A stretch of DNA of 64,000 nt from Herbaspirillum sp. SJZ107 (GTDB lineage: Bacteria; Pseudomonadota; Gammaproteobacteria; Burkholderiales; Burkholderiaceae_D): assembly GCF_006715485.1 (NCBI RefSeq), contig NZ_VFNH01000001.1, positions 930,001 to 994,000 of the forward strand. Reading direction: 5' to 3'. The notes beneath the pieces were generated by a model. That model was given only the letters and a program-made list of their open reading frames with translations. It was not told the DNA's origin and did no database searches. How positions within the stretch are numbered: the stretch's first letter is position 1; each line of letters starts with the position of its first letter. Made by a program: the position numbers and the translations under genes. Below are positions 53,953-64,000 of the stretch, piece by piece.

Positions 53953-54818
53953 GCGTAGCTTCCTTTCATGGTGGCGACGAACAAATCGGCCACGCTCGGG
54001 TTGCGGGTTTCGCCGAGGGCGGCCAGCTGCTGGCGCGAGACGCCATTGGAGGCTGCGTCGAACAGCATCACGGATTTGCCGAACACGGTGCGGCGGTCGA
54101 TCGGCTGCAGCGCGTTCGCGGCGCTGAGCTTGTCGTGCGAGACCATCACCTCGATGTAGCGCTCGCCGATTTCTTCCATCGACGCGGCCAGCACGATGCG
54201 GCCTTCGCGGATGAACATCAGGTCGGTCAGGATGTGCTCGACCTCCTCGACCTGGTGGGTGGTGATGACGATGGTCTTGTGCTCGTCAAAATAATCTTCC
54301 AGCAGGTTCTGGTAGAACTGCTTGCGGTAGAGGATGTCGAGGCCGAGCGTCGGTTCGTCCAGCACCAGCAGCTTGGCGTCGATGGCCATCACCAGCGCCA
54401 GGTGCAGCTGGACGATCATCCCCTTCGACATTTCCTTCACCCTCATCGTGAGGCGCAGCGAGGTCGCGGCGATGTAGCGTTCGGCCTTCTCGCGGTTGAA
54501 GCGCGGGTGCACGCCGGCGACGAAGTCGATCGCATCTTTTACACGCAGCCAGCGCGGCAGGATGGCGACGTCGGCAATGAAGCAGACGTCCTGCATCAGG
54601 TCGTCGCGCTGGGTGCGCGGGTCGAAACCCAGCACCGACAGCGAGCCCTCGAACGGGATCAGCCCCAGCGCCGCCTTCAGCGTGGTGGTCTTGCCGGAAC
54701 CGTTGGGGCCGATCAGTCCGACGATGCGCCCGGCGGGGATGTCGAAATCGATGCCGTCGACGGCGACCCGCTTGCCGTAGCGCTTGGTGAGGCCTTTGGC
54801 CGTGATCACGCTGCTCAT
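53949..54818 (-). CDS. ABC transporter ATP-binding protein
   Basis: ATPase of 289 residues. Walker A is GLIGPNGSGKTTT near residue 37, Walker B LLVLDEPTLGLD near 160, and the H-loop VITTHQVEEVE near 195. The ABC signature is unusual: EMSKGMIVQLHLALVM in place of LSGGQ, as seen in some YtrB-like proteins. The C-terminal third is extended. Start 54818 overlaps the GntR stop (ATGA) and has GGAG upstream. Partner of the permease downstream. Confidence 0.93.
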   Translation of the reverse strand: MSSVITAKGLTKRYGKRVAVDGIDFDIPAGRIVGLIGPNGSGKTTTLKAALGLIPFEGSLSVLGFDPRTQRDDLMQDVCFIADVAILPRWLRVKDAIDFVAGVHPRFNREKAERYIAATSLRLTMRVKEMSKGMIVQLHLALVMAIDAKLLVLDEPTLGLDILYRKQFYQNLLEDYFDEHKTIVITTHQVEEVEHILTDLMFIREGRIVLAASMEEIGERYIEVMVSHDKLSAANALQPIDRRTVFGKSVMLFDAASNGVSRQQLAALGETRNPSVADLFVATMKGSYA

Positions 54819-55180
54819 GAGCGGTCTCCGTTCGTATCGCGCAGCAGTTGTTCGGTGTCCAGGCCCAGGCGGCGGATGCGTTCCAGCATGGCCGGCCATT
54901 CTTCGCGCAGGAAACGTTCGCGCTCGCTCGCCAGCAGCTTTTCGCTGGCTCCTTCCGTGACGTACATACCGATCCCCCTTCGTTTTTCCACCAAGTTATC
55001 GTCGACCAGTTCCTGGTAAGCCTTGGACACCGTGATCGGATTCAGCTGGTATTCGGCGGCGATCTGGCGCACCGAGGGCAGGGCGTCGCCGGATTTCAGC
55101 GCGCCATCCAGCATCATGCCGATCACACGCTCCTTGAGCTGCCTGTAGATCGGTGTATTGTCATTCCAGCCGATGGTCAT
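54815..55180 (-). CDS. GntR-family regulator (YtrA subfamily)
   Basis: Short regulator of 121 residues: an N-terminal winged helix (TPIYRQLKERVIGMML, LPSVRQIAAEYQLNPITVSKAYQEL, RRGIGMYV) and only about 45 C-terminal residues, as in the YtrA subfamily, which has no large ligand domain. It is the first gene of the regulator-ATPase-permease operon and most likely represses it. A strong promoter overlapped by a matching dyad lies 72 bases upstream. Confidence 0.93.
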   Translation of the reverse strand: MTIGWNDNTPIYRQLKERVIGMMLDGALKSGDALPSVRQIAAEYQLNPITVSKAYQELVDDNLVEKRRGIGMYVTEGASEKLLASERERFLREEWPAMLERIRRLGLDTEQLLRDTNGDRS

Positions 55181-55251
55181 TGCCGGCCTCGCTTTCCTGC
55201 GGTGCAGCCTGGATACCCATGCCTGCCTCCATGTTGGTGATGTAATGGTGT

Positions 55252-55292
55252 GGTGTTGTAGTTAAGTATAACACCAGTCTTGTCACTGTCAA
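55252..55292 (-). promoter_or_regulatory. Strong promoter with overlapping GntR-type operator
   Basis: On the minus strand TTGACA (55287-55292) and TATACT (55265-55270) are 16 bases apart. A dyad with arms GGTGTTGTA (55252-55260) and TATAACACC (55267-55275), 8 of 9 bases matching across a 6-base centre, covers the -10 box. This is the expected place for autorepression by the YtrA-type regulator. Confidence 0.83.
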
Positions 55293-55336
55293 CACAGGGA
55301 TGGCGGGTGCCATCCTGTCAGTTCGGATAGGTCGGA

Positions 55337-56095
55337 TCAGAGCTGCGTGCCGTCGAGGGCGTGGCGCGTGATGTTACCGGCGGCATCGATCGCGATCCAG
55401 CCGCCGCGCACCGGCTCCTCGTCGAGCTCCCAGTCGGGCAGCACGTAGCGGCGCCGTGGGCCGTCCTGGTGCAGGGCGGGGCGGTGGGTGTGGCCGTGGA
55501 TGATGGTGTCGGCGCCGGTGCTGTCATGCAGCTCGGCGACCGCCGCCGGCGCCACGTCCATGATCTCGTAGGATTTTTCAGTGTGGGCGGCGCGGCTGCC
55601 TTCGCGCAGGCCGGCGATGATCGCCTTGCGCTGGCCCAGGGGCATGGCCAGGAATTGCTGTTGCCAGGCCGCTTCGCGCACCTGGGCGCGGAAGGCCATG
55701 TATTTGGTGTCGCCGGTGCACTGGGCGTCGCCGTGGACCAGCGCCACGCGCATGCCGGCGAACTGCGCGACGTGCGGCTCCGCCAGCAGGCTCAAGCCGG
55801 CCGCGTCGGCAAAGCCCTGGCCGGCGAGGAAATCGCGGTTGCCGGCCATCCAGTAAAGCTTGACGCCGGCGTCGGCCAGGCGGCGCAGCGCACCGGCCAC
55901 CTCGGCGTTGAACGGTGTCTCGAGGTCGTCGTCGCCGGCCCAGTACTCGAAGATGTCGCCGAGCAGGTAGAGCGCCTCGGCGTGGTGCGCGCGCCCGGCG
56001 AGGAAGCCGAAAAAGGCCTCCGCCGTGCGCGGGTGGGATGCCTGCAGGTGCAGGTCCGAGATGAACAGCGCAAGCATGCGCGCGGGAGTGGTCAT
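55337..56095 (-). CDS. lpxH: UDP-2,3-diacylglucosamine diphosphatase
   Basis: Lipid A pathway enzyme of 252 residues that hydrolyses UDP-2,3-diacylglucosamine to lipid X at the inner membrane. It is a calcineurin-fold metallophosphatase with all signature motifs: FISDLHLQ near residue 11, YLLGDIFEYW near 44, WMAGNRDF near 81, LVHGDAQC near 118 and IIHGHTHRP near 198. Length is normal. The start at 56095 lacks a good ribosome binding site; ATG 56077 is the alternative. It lies 42 bases after ppiB. Confidence 0.95.
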   Translation of the reverse strand: MTTPARMLALFISDLHLQASHPRTAEAFFGFLAGRAHHAEALYLLGDIFEYWAGDDDLETPFNAEVAGALRRLADAGVKLYWMAGNRDFLAGQGFADAAGLSLLAEPHVAQFAGMRVALVHGDAQCTGDTKYMAFRAQVREAAWQQQFLAMPLGQRKAIIAGLREGSRAAHTEKSYEIMDVAPAAVAELHDSTGADTIIHGHTHRPALHQDGPRRRYVLPDWELDEEPVRGGWIAIDAAGNITRHALDGTQL

Positions 56096-56137
56096 GGCGA
56101 GGTCCCGCGCGCGGGTTGCATCAAGCTCGAGGGTGGA

Positions 56138-56632
56138 TTACTGGACGACTTCGACTTTCTCGATGATCACCGCATCGGCCGGCACGTCGGCGTGCATGCC
56201 GGCGCGGGTGGTCTTGACGGTGTTGATCTGGTCGACCACGTCCTGGCCTTCGACGACCTTGCCGAACACGGCGTAGCCCCAGCCATCCTGGCCCGGGTAG
56301 TTCAGGAAGTCGTTGTTCTTGGTGTTGATGAAGAACTGGGCCGATGCCGAGTGCGGGGCCGAGGTACGGGCCATCGCGATCGTGTACTTGTCGTTCTTCA
56401 GGCCGTTCTTGCCTTCGTTTTCCACGGTCTGGTCGGTGTCCTTCTGCTTCATGCCGACTTCGAAGCCGCCGCCCTGGATCATGAAGTCCTTGATGACGCG
56501 GTGGAAGATGGTGTTGCTGAACTGGCCCTTGTTCACGTAGTACAGGAAGTTTTCAACGGTCTTCGGTGCTTTGGCGTCGTCCAGCTCGACCTTGATGTTG
56601 CCCTTGTTGGTGGTCATGAGTACGGTGGTCAT
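56138..56632 (-). CDS. ppiB: Cytoplasmic peptidyl-prolyl cis-trans isomerase B (cyclophilin)
   Basis: Cyclophilin of 164 residues without a signal peptide. Active-site motifs: TIFHRVIKDFMIQGGGF near residue 40, ARTSAPHSASAQFFIN near 88 and YAVFGKVVEGQDVVD near 122. It lies 35 bases after a second cyclophilin gene that encodes the exported form. Confidence 0.95.
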   Translation of the reverse strand: MTTVLMTTNKGNIKVELDDAKAPKTVENFLYYVNKGQFSNTIFHRVIKDFMIQGGGFEVGMKQKDTDQTVENEGKNGLKNDKYTIAMARTSAPHSASAQFFINTKNNDFLNYPGQDGWGYAVFGKVVEGQDVVDQINTVKTTRAGMHADVPADAVIIEKVEVVQ

Positions 56633-56667
56633 GTTGGTATCCTGTGTGTAGTGGTGTTGAGAGTTCG

Positions 56668-57273
56668 TTATTTTACAGCCTTGTCGCCCTTGAGCACGGT
56701 CACGGACTCGATCACGACCGGCGTGACCGGCACGTTCTGGTAGCCGTGGGTGTCGTCGACCAGCACGCCCTTGATCTTGTCGACCACTTCCTTGCCCTTC
56801 ACGACCTTGCCGAACACGGTATAGCCGCCGTCCACGCGGTTGATGGCGTCGAGGCCGAAATTGTCGACGACGTTGATGAAGAATTGCGAGGTGGCCGAGT
56901 CGGGATTGTCTTCGCGCGCCATCGCGACCGTGTAAGCCGCGTTGGACAAGCCATTGTTGGATTCGTTCTTGATCGGCGGACGCGGCTTGCGGTTGACGAA
57001 CTTGGCGTCCATGCCGCCGCCCTGGATCATGAAGCCGTCGATCACGCGGTGAAAGATCGTGCCCTTGTAGAAGCCGGATTTTACGTATTTCAGGAAATTA
57101 TCGACCGTGATCGGCGCTTTTTCCTGGTCCAGTTCCAGCACGATCTCGCCCATGCTGGTCTTCAGCGACACCTGCGGGTCGGCGGCAAAGGCGGCGGCCG
57201 ACAGCAGCAGGGCGCCAGCGGCAACGGCGAAACGGGTCAGCATCCGGGCGCCGGACGGTTTGAATGTGTGCAT
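56668..57273 (-). CDS. ppiA: Periplasmic peptidyl-prolyl cis-trans isomerase A (cyclophilin)
   Basis: Cyclophilin of about 201 residues with a signal peptide ([20 protein letters not shown], cleavage before ADPQV). Catalytic motifs mirror Ppi[31 protein letters not shown] and [15 protein letters not shown]. It should assist folding in the periplasm. Start ATG 57273 is preferred because GAGG lies about 9 bases upstream; ATG 57243 would also give a full signal peptide. The gene is divergent from cysS. Confidence 0.93.
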   Translation of the reverse strand: MHTFKPSGARMLTRFAVAAGALLLSAAAFAADPQVSLKTSMGEIVLELDQEKAPITVDNFLKYVKSGFYKGTIFHRVIDGFMIQGGGMDAKFVNRKPRPPIKNESNNGLSNAAYTVAMAREDNPDSATSQFFINVVDNFGLDAINRVDGGYTVFGKVVKGKEVVDKIKGVLVDDTHGYQNVPVTPVVIESVTVLKGDKAVK

Positions 57274-57359
57274 CGGTGGCTTCCTCTCGATCGACATAAA
57301 GCAAACTACTGTCAAGGGTTTTGTAGAAAAATAAACTGTCGGCATCTGCGGCCAGTCGG

Positions 57360-57405
57360 GATTTTATCAATGCTATACTTCGCGACGGACTGTCGATTTT
57401 ATCAA
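57360..57405. promoter_or_regulatory. Direct repeats flanking a -10-like box between ppiA and cysS
   Basis: GATTTTATCAA occurs twice, at 57360-57370 and 57395-57405. Between them lies TATACT (57374-57379), a good plus-strand -10 candidate for cysS, though its -35 is weak. The 35-base period puts the two sites on nearly the same helix face, suggesting a regulator or merely a local duplication. Confidence 0.4.
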
Positions 57406-57518
57406 ACGGAACATACATTCCAAAACAATAAGAACCAGTCCTGACGATCCGACGCCGGCCGCGCCTTGCCGCGTGTGTCCGTCCGAGCGTCATGCTCCAA
57501 CCTCTAGCCAACCATCCG

Positions 57519-58916
<1,398 letters not shown>

Positions 58917-58935
58917 GCCGGCGACAAGACCACGC

Positions 58936-59592
58936 ATGGCACTTTCCAAGGACCTCGCGGGCACCGACCCGGTGCTGCCCGACGTTCCGCCTTACTGGGC
59001 GGAGGCGAAGGCTGAACTCATGCGGCGGGACCGCATCATGAACAAGCTGATCCCGCAGTTCGGCGACATGCACCTGCGCGGCCATCCGGACCCGTTCACG
59101 ACGCTGGCCCGTTCCATCGTCGGCCAGCAAGTGACGGTCAAGGCTGCCGAAGCCGCCTGGACCAAGCTGCGCACGCTGTGCCCGAAGATGACGCCGGCGC
59201 AGGTGCTGAAGGCCGGCGCCGAGCCGGTGTCGGCGTGCGGCCTGTCGAAGCGCAAGACCGAATACATCCTCGACCTGGCCGGCCACTTCAAGGACAAGCG
59301 GGTACATGCCGACCAGTGGTCGGAAATGGCTGACGAAGCCGTGATCGCGGAACTGGTCCAGATTCGCGGCATCACCCGCTGGACAGCCGAGATGTTTTTG
59401 ATATTTAATCTGCTCAGGCCAAACGTGCTGCCGCTCGACGATGCGGGCTTGATCCAGGGCATCAGCCAGAATTATTTCTCGGGCGAGCCGGTGTCGCGCA
59501 GCGATGCGCGCGAAGTGGCGGCCAACTGGGAGCCTTGGCGGACGGTTGCTACCTGGTACTTATGGCGCAGTTTAGACCCGATTCCAGTATAG
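58936..59592 (+). CDS. DNA-3-methyladenine glycosylase, AlkA/HhH-GPD family
   Basis: Base-excision repair glycosylase of 218 residues. The helix-hairpin-helix is LVQIRGITRWTAEMFLIF near residue 140, followed by the catalytic aspartate in VLPLDDAGL. FTTLARSIVGQQVTVKAA near residue 55 is the usual HhH-GPD opening helix. The N-terminal AlkA extra domain is missing, so it is a compact form. It follows cysS by 19 bases and precedes accA. Confidence 0.9.
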   Translation: MALSKDLAGTDPVLPDVPPYWAEAKAELMRRDRIMNKLIPQFGDMHLRGHPDPFTTLARSIVGQQVTVKAAEAAWTKLRTLCPKMTPAQVLKAGAEPVSACGLSKRKTEYILDLAGHFKDKRVHADQWSEMADEAVIAELVQIRGITRWTAEMFLIFNLLRPNVLPLDDAGLIQGISQNYFSGEPVSRSDAREVAANWEPWRTVATWYLWRSLDPIPV

Positions 59593-59663
59593 AATAGCGC
59601 CCTTGCTGCCGCGGCCCCTGGTGAGTCGACCCGGGCGCGGCCACCAAAACACCCGGAGGTACA

Positions 59664-60641
59664 ATGAGTAAAACAACTTTCCTCAGCTTCGAGCAGCCGA
59701 TTGCCGAGCTCGATTCAAAGATCGAAGAACTGCGCTTCGTGCAGGACGATTCGGCCGTCGACATCTCGGAAGAAATCGACCGCCTGGCCAAGAAGAGCCA
59801 GCAACTGACGAAAGACATCTATGCCAAGCTGACGCCATGGCAGGTTTCCCAGATCGCGCGCCACCCGCAGCGTCCCTACACGATGGACTACGTGAACGCG
59901 ATCTTCACCGATTTCCATGAACTGCACGGCGACCGCACCTTCGCCGACGACCAGTCGATCATCGGCGGCCTGGCCCGCTTCAACGGCCAGTCCTGCATGG
60001 TCATCGGCCACCAGAAGGGCCGCGACACGAAAGAGCGCGCGATGCGCAACTTCGGCATGCCCAAGCCCGAAGGCTACCGCAAGGCGATGCGCCTGATGAA
60101 GCTGGCCGAGAAGTTCAACCTGCCGATCTTCACCTTCGTCGACACCCCGGGCGCCTTCCCCGGCATCGACGCCGAAGAGCGCGGCCAGTCGGAAGCGATC
60201 GGCCACAACCTGTACGTCATGGCCGAACTGAAAGTGCCGCTGATCGCCACCATCATCGGCGAAGGCGGTTCCGGCGGCGCGCTGGCGATTGCCGTCGGCG
60301 ACGCGGTGCTGATGCTGCAGTACGCCACCTATTCGGTGATCTCGCCGGAAGGCTGCGCCTCGATCCTGTGGAAGACCTCGGAACGCGCGGCCGACGCCGC
60401 CGACGCGCTGGGCCTGACCGCACACCGCCTGAAAGCCATCGGCCTGATCGACAAGATCATCAGCGAACCGCTGGGCGGCGCCCACCGCGACCCGGCCGCC
60501 ATGGCCCAGGGCCTGAAGCGCGCGCTGGCCGACACCCTGCGCCAGTTCCAGGGCATGAAGACCAAGGATCTGCTCGAGGCCCGTCACGCCAAGCTGATGG
60601 CCTACGGCAAATTCAAGGAAACCACCCCGCGCGAGGAATGA
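59664..60641 (+). CDS. accA: Acetyl-CoA carboxylase carboxyltransferase subunit alpha
   Basis: Alpha subunit of the carboxyltransferase that makes malonyl-CoA for fatty-acid synthesis, 325 residues. Family segments: [20 protein letters not shown], the [17 protein letters not shown] core, [22 protein letters not shown] and [16 protein letters not shown], and [11 protein letters not shown]. The partner AccD is encoded elsewhere. GGAGG precedes the start. Its stop overlaps the tilS start (ATGA). Confidence 0.97.
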   Translation: MSKTTFLSFEQPIAELDSKIEELRFVQDDSAVDISEEIDRLAKKSQQLTKDIYAKLTPWQVSQIARHPQRPYTMDYVNAIFTDFHELHGDRTFADDQSIIGGLARFNGQSCMVIGHQKGRDTKERAMRNFGMPKPEGYRKAMRLMKLAEKFNLPIFTFVDTPGAFPGIDAEERGQSEAIGHNLYVMAELKVPLIATIIGEGGSGGALAIAVGDAVLMLQYATYSVISPEGCASILWKTSERAADAADALGLTAHRLKAIGLIDKIISEPLGGAHRDPAAMAQGLKRALADTLRQFQGMKTKDLLEARHAKLMAYGKFKETTPREE

Positions 60642-62077
60642 TGCAAAGCGGTAAAGCGGCTGGCCGCGGCAGGCCGGCTGCTGCCGGCGTTTCCTCTCTC
60701 TTTGCGCAGGCCCTCGGCGGCCTGCGGTCCGAATACTTCCCGAGTACTGCACCCGCGATCGCGGTCGCCCTCAGCGGCGGCCTCGATTCGATGGTCTTGC
60801 TGCGTCTCGCGCACGCGTATGCGCGCGAGCACGGGCTGTCCCTGTCCGCCTTCCACGTCCACCACGGACTGAGTCCGAACGCCGATGCCTGGCGCGCGCA
60901 CTGCGCCGCCGCCTGCGCCACGCTCGGCATCGCTTTCGACGCGCGCGCCGTCAGCGTGGAAAAGGGCAAGAGCGGCATCGAAGCGGCCGCCCGCAAGGCA
61001 CGCTACGCGGCGCTGGGCACCATGTGCCGCGCGCATGGCGCGGACCTGCTCCTCACCGCCCACCATCTCGACGACCAGGCTGAGACGGTGCTGCTGCAAT
61101 TGCTGCGCGGGTCCGGCCCGGCCGGCCTGTCCGGCATGGACACCGCCAACCGCGCCCCGACGCTGCTGGGCGACGAGCATCTGCTGATGGCACGGCCGCT
61201 GCTGCAGGCGGCACGCGCCGACCTGGAAGTGCTGGCGAAGGAGGAGGGCATCGACTGGGTCGAGGACGAATCGAACAGCGACCCGCGCTACGCCCGCAAC
61301 GCGCTGCGCCACACGGTGATGCCGGCGCTGGCCGCGGCCTTCCCCGGCTTCCAGGCACGCGTCGCGCGCAGCAGCATGCATGCCCAGTCGGCGCTGCGCG
61401 TGCTGCTCGAGGTCGCCGGCCAGGATCTGGAGCGCTGCCTGGACGGCGATGCCATCGACCTGGCGCAACTGCGCGCGCTGAGCCCGGACCGCATCAACAA
61501 TGTCCTGCGCCACTGGTTCTCGGTACGCCGCCTGGCGATGCCGTCGACGGCGTGGATGGACGAGATGATCGGCCAGCTGTTCTCGGCGCGCGAGGATGCG
61601 CAGCTGCTGGTGGTGCATCCGGAGTGCGATGTGCGGCGCCACCGCGAGCGTCTCTATTTAGTACCGAAGCTGCCTGACCTCGCCGGCATGCGCGACCCGG
61701 ACGACGAAGGCATCATCGACAAGCACGCCCAGGCCTTCCGCTGGGCGGGCGAAAGCGCGCTGGCTTTCCCGGACTACGGCGGCATCCTGCATTTCGATGA
61801 GGCAGCACATGGCTTCGATCCCGCCTGGCTGCGCGCCCAGCCGCTGGCGATCGATTTCCGCAAGGGCGGCGAGCGCCTGAAGCTGGCGCCGAACCGGCCC
61901 AGCCGCAGCCTGAAGGCGCATTTCCAGGCGGGCGGCGTGCCGGCCTGGGAGCGTACCCGGCTGCCGATCGTCAGCAGCGGCATCGACCTGCTGTACGCGG
62001 CCGGGCTCGGCATGGACTGCCATTACCTGCAAGAGGGGGCGGGGCGCATCGCGCTGCGGTGGGAAACCGGCGACTGA
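60638..62077 (+). CDS. tilS: tRNA(Ile)-lysidine synthetase
   Basis: ATP-dependent enzyme of about 479 residues that converts C34 of tRNA-Ile(CAU) to lysidine. The PP-loop is [13 protein letters not shown] near residue 44. [31 protein letters not shown] and [13 protein letters not shown] are typical N-domain motifs; the C-terminal TilS_C region contains [20 protein letters not shown]. Two successive ATG codons (60638 and 60641) are possible starts, both inside the accA stop region, so translation is probably coupled. Confidence 0.95.
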   Translation: MMQSGKAAGRGRPAAAGVSSLFAQALGGLRSEYFPSTAPAIAVALSGGLDSMVLLRLAHAYAREHGLSLSAFHVHHGLSPNADAWRAHCAAACATLGIAFDARAVSVEKGKSGIEAAARKARYAALGTMCRAHGADLLLTAHHLDDQAETVLLQLLRGSGPAGLSGMDTANRAPTLLGDEHLLMARPLLQAARADLEVLAKEEGIDWVEDESNSDPRYARNALRHTVMPALAAAFPGFQARVARSSMHAQSALRVLLEVAGQDLERCLDGDAIDLAQLRALSPDRINNVLRHWFSVRRLAMPSTAWMDEMIGQLFSAREDAQLLVVHPECDVRRHRERLYLVPKLPDLAGMRDPDDEGIIDKHAQAFRWAGESALAFPDYGGILHFDEAAHGFDPAWLRAQPLAIDFRKGGERLKLAPNRPSRSLKAHFQAGGVPAWERTRLPIVSSGIDLLYAAGLGMDCHYLQEGAGRIALRWETGD

Positions 62078-62113
62078 ATCCGGCCGCACTGTAATTCCAT
62101 TTCCGCATGACCA

Positions 62114-62178
62114 TATACCAATTCGGTATAGGTTTGACCATGCCAAGGCTTGAGATTCTGCACCGCAGCATGTACAGT
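62114..62178 (+). promoter_or_regulatory. Probable lysC promoter with upstream palindrome
   Basis: TTGAGA (62150-62155) and TACAGT (62173-62178) are 17 bases apart and would start transcription about 35 bases before lysC. Just upstream TATACC and GGTATA form a dyad over a 5-base centre at 62114-62130, a possible binding site. Confidence 0.5.
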
Positions 62179-62220
62179 AAAAGGCTCTATTGACTTTTTA
62201 CAAGCGGAAACCCCCACTTC

Positions 62221-63468
62221 ATGGCTTTAATCGTCCACAAATATGGCGGGACGTCGATGGGTTCGACGGACCGTATCAAGAACGTCGCCGCGCGCGTCGC
62301 GAAATGGCATGACGCCGGTCACCGCGTCGTCGTCGTGCCGTCGGCAATGTCGGGTGAAACCAACCGCCTGATCGGCCTCGCCAAGGAAATCATGGCCCAG
62401 CCGGACCCGCGCGAACTCGACATGATCGCTTCCACCGGCGAGCAGGTCTCGGTCGGCCTGCTGGCGATGGCGCTGCTGGCGCGCGGCAAGGATGCCGTGT
62501 CGTACACCGGCTGGCAGGTGGGCATCAAGACCGATTCGGCCTTCACCAAGGCCCGCATCCAGTCGATCGACGACAGCCGCGTGCGCGCCGACCTCGATGC
62601 CGGCAAGATCGTGATCATCACCGGCTTCCAGGGCGTCGACGAAGAAGGCAACATCTCGACCCTGGGCCGCGGCGGCTCGGACACCTCGGCAGTCGCCATC
62701 GCAGCCGCGCTGAAGGCCGACGAATGCCTGATCTACACCGACGTCGACGGCGTCTACACCACGGACCCGCGCATCGTCGACGAGGCGCGCCGCCTGGAAA
62801 AGATCACCTTCGAAGAGATGCTGGAACTGGCGTCGCTCGGCTCCAAGGTCCTGCAGACCCGCTCCGTCGAATTTGCCGGCAACTACCGCGTGCCGACGCG
62901 CGTGCTGTCGTCGCTGACCGATCCCCTGATGCCGCTCGAAGAAGAAGCCAAGTCGGGAACCCTGATTTCGTTTGAGGAAGAAAGCAATATGGAACAAGCC
63001 GTCATCTCGGGCATCGCCAACCACCGCGATGAAGCCAAAATCACCGTCCTGGGCGTGCCCGACAAGCCGGGCGTCGCCTTCCACATCCTCGGTCCGGTCT
63101 CGGAGGCCAACATCGAGGTCGACATGATCATACAGAATGTGTCGGTAGACGGTAAAACGGATTTCACGTTCACGGTCTCGCGCAACGACTACCAGCGCGC
63201 CCTGGCCGTGCTGGAAGCGCAGAAGGACGTGCTCGGCTTCGCGCGCTTGGTCGGCGACGCCAAGGTGTCGAAGGTGTCGGCCGTGGGCGTGGGCATGCGC
63301 AGCCACGTCGGCGTCGCCTCGCAGATGTTCCGCACGCTGGCGGACGAGGGCATCAACATCATGATGATCTCGACCTCGGAGATCAAGATCTCGGTCCTGA
63401 TCGACGAAAAGTACATGGAACTGGCCGTACGCGCCCTGCATAAAGCGTTTGGTTTAGAGCAAGCTTAA
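62221..63468 (+). CDS. lysC: Aspartate kinase
   Basis: First enzyme of the aspartate family pathway (lysine, threonine, methionine), 415 residues. The kinase domain opens [11 protein letters not shown] and has [28 protein letters not shown] and [14 protein letters not shown]. Two ACT domains follow after about residue 265, including [19 protein letters not shown] and [14 protein letters not shown], which bind feedback inhibitors. Length and layout fit the monofunctional alpha-beta form; an internal beta start is possible near codon 259. Ribosome binding site is weak. Confidence 0.96.
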   Translation: MALIVHKYGGTSMGSTDRIKNVAARVAKWHDAGHRVVVVPSAMSGETNRLIGLAKEIMAQPDPRELDMIASTGEQVSVGLLAMALLARGKDAVSYTGWQVGIKTDSAFTKARIQSIDDSRVRADLDAGKIVIITGFQGVDEEGNISTLGRGGSDTSAVAIAAALKADECLIYTDVDGVYTTDPRIVDEARRLEKITFEEMLELASLGSKVLQTRSVEFAGNYRVPTRVLSSLTDPLMPLEEEAKSGTLISFEEESNMEQAVISGIANHRDEAKITVLGVPDKPGVAFHILGPVSEANIEVDMIIQNVSVDGKTDFTFTVSRNDYQRALAVLEAQKDVLGFARLVGDAKVSKVSAVGVGMRSHVGVASQMFRTLADEGINIMMISTSEIKISVLIDEKYMELAVRALHKAFGLEQA

Positions 63469-63496
63469 CTTTTTCGCATAAATTGGTCGCGCTTCC

Positions 63497-63525
63497 TTGA
63501 CGAAATGAGGTGTGGCCATTAATAT
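63497..63525 (+). promoter_or_regulatory. Promoter of tRNA-Ser
   Basis: TTGACG (63497-63502) and TAATAT (63520-63525) are separated by 17 bases, placing the transcription start about 35 bases before the tRNA. Confidence 0.65.
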
Positions 63526-63566
63526 GCGTGCACTCAGCGACATCGAGCAACACTGTGAAGCTGATT

Positions 63567-63659
63567 GGAGACGTGGCCGAGTGGCCGAAGGCACATCCCT
63601 GCTAAGGATGCATATGGCTTATACCCGTATCGTGGGTTCGAATCCCACCGTCTCCGCCA
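63567..63659 (+). tRNA. tRNA-Ser (GCT)
   Basis: 93-base class II tRNA with encoded CCA. Acceptor stem GGAGACG pairs with CGTCTCC; the anticodon loop CTGCTAA gives anticodon GCT (codons AGC/AGU); a long variable arm and the T-arm GGGTTCGAATCCC are clear. It has its own promoter upstream and a terminator 12 bases downstream. Confidence 0.97.
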
Positions 63660-63670
63660 GGATGCAAACG

Positions 63671-63697
63671 AAAAAGCGACCGCAAGGTCGCTTTTTT
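63671..63697 (+). terminator. Rho-independent terminator after tRNA-Ser
   Basis: GCGACC (63676-63681) pairs with GGTCGC (63686-63691) around the stable tetraloop GCAA, flanked by five A residues before and six T residues after, so it can work in both directions. It also lies just past the end of the minus-strand gene at 63716. Confidence 0.92.
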
Positions 63698-63715
63698 GTT
63701 TTCCGCAGCACCCGT

Positions 63716-64000
63716 TCACGCCGCTGCCGGCGCGACCGACGCGCCTTCGATGCGATGGCGCGCAAGGGCGTCTGCAACGAAGCCGCTCGCCTTTACCTCC
63801 TCGACAAAGCGCGCGAGAAAGGCGGCAGCGTCGGCGCCGCGGCTCTTCGGCGTGCCCGTCGCCTGCTGGATGACCATGAATCGTCCGTCCAGCAGGCGCA
63901 AGCCGCCAATGCGTCGGGCATCCGCTTCCAGCTGCTGCCTGACGCCTGCCGCGACCTCGGCACCGGCTTCCAGGAAAGTATCGACCACGGTGGGCGATGT
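63716..64000 (-). CDS. C-terminal part of a probable substrate-binding protein (partial)
   Basis: The minus-strand frame is open from 63716 to the window edge, giving the last 94 or so residues of a larger protein. The segments VVDTFLEAGAEVAAGVRQQL, GLRLLDGRFMVIQQATGTPK and FLARFVEEVKASGFVADAL look like the C-terminal lobe of a periplasmic amino-acid-type ABC substrate-binding protein. A GTG at 63988 could in principle be a start, but a stand-alone 90-residue protein is unlikely. Identification is tentative. Confidence 0.65.
   Translation of the reverse strand, partial: TSPTVVDTFLEAGAEVAAGVRQQLEADARRIGGLRLLDGRFMVIQQATGTPKSRGADAAAFLARFVEEVKASGFVADALARHRIEGASVAPAAA

Noticed and set aside
62161-62178. 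Possible second LexA box around CTGCACC...TGTACAG upstream of lysC
   Set aside because: The CTG and CAG triplets are not 10 bases apart and the sequence between them is not palindromic.

Overview
The window looks like a chromosomal segment of a high-GC betaproteobacterium in Burkholderiales, most likely Oxalobacteraceae (Massilia/Telluria/Duganella type). This is inferred from GC-rich codon use, a phasin gene (polyhydroxyalkanoate storage), a Burkholderia-like type VI secretion gene order and the family resemblance of the housekeeping genes. No database search was possible; all names rest on motifs, length and context. No integrase, transposase, prophage, CRISPR array or replication origin was seen.

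Region 1 (1-18000) is an exopolysaccharide/capsule locus. Two plus-strand genes encode an outer-membrane export lipoprotein and a Wzc-like chain-length tyrosine kinase. Thirteen minus-strand genes, largely overlapping or tightly spaced, follow from 17971 down to 3977: a membrane UDP-sugar 4,6-dehydratase (WbpM/CapD type), the WbpA-WbpB-WbpD-WbpE set that makes UDP-2,3-diacetamido-2,3-dideoxy-glucuronate, two GT4-like glycosyltransferases, two poorly known genes (GNAT-like and deacetylase-like), a second DegT aminotransferase, a PglC/WcaJ-like phosphoglycosyl transferase, a degenerate PAP2 protein and an acyltransferase-3 protein. No flippase or polymerase gene is present, so the locus probably continues left of the window.

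Region 2 (18000-22100) holds an AT-rich intergenic stretch, a possible structured leader, two very small genes ending at a strong terminator, and an envelope-stress-like module: two LiaI/LiaF-like membrane proteins, a LytS/AlgZ-type histidine kinase and a LytTR response regulator. Region 3 (22088-26084) is a minus-strand DNA repair operon: a FAN1-like VRR-NUC nuclease and an XPD-like iron-sulphur helicase with an apparent N-terminal PD-(D/E)XK nuclease domain. A near-perfect LexA box overlaps its promoter.

Region 4 (26165-44046) is a type VI secretion locus: a TagX-like peptidase, tssM, tagF, an OmpA-family gene, tssL-K-J on the other strand, then a TPR lipoprotein, tssB, tssC, hcp, tssE, tssH and tssA. 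tssF, tssG and vgrG are absent from the window, and tssE runs directly into tssH.

Region 5 (44054-64000) is mostly housekeeping: a phasin, a CueR-type regulator with its own operator, an alpha/beta hydrolase, three tandem tRNA-Leu(CAG) genes behind a consensus promoter, rnr with a long Ala/Pro/Lys-rich tail, rlmB, cysE, a YceH-family gene, a GntR-ABC transporter operon with a clear autoregulatory operator, lpxH, two cyclophilins, cysS, an AlkA-like glycosylase, accA, tilS, lysC, tRNA-Ser(GCT) and the 3' end of a probable substrate-binding protein gene.
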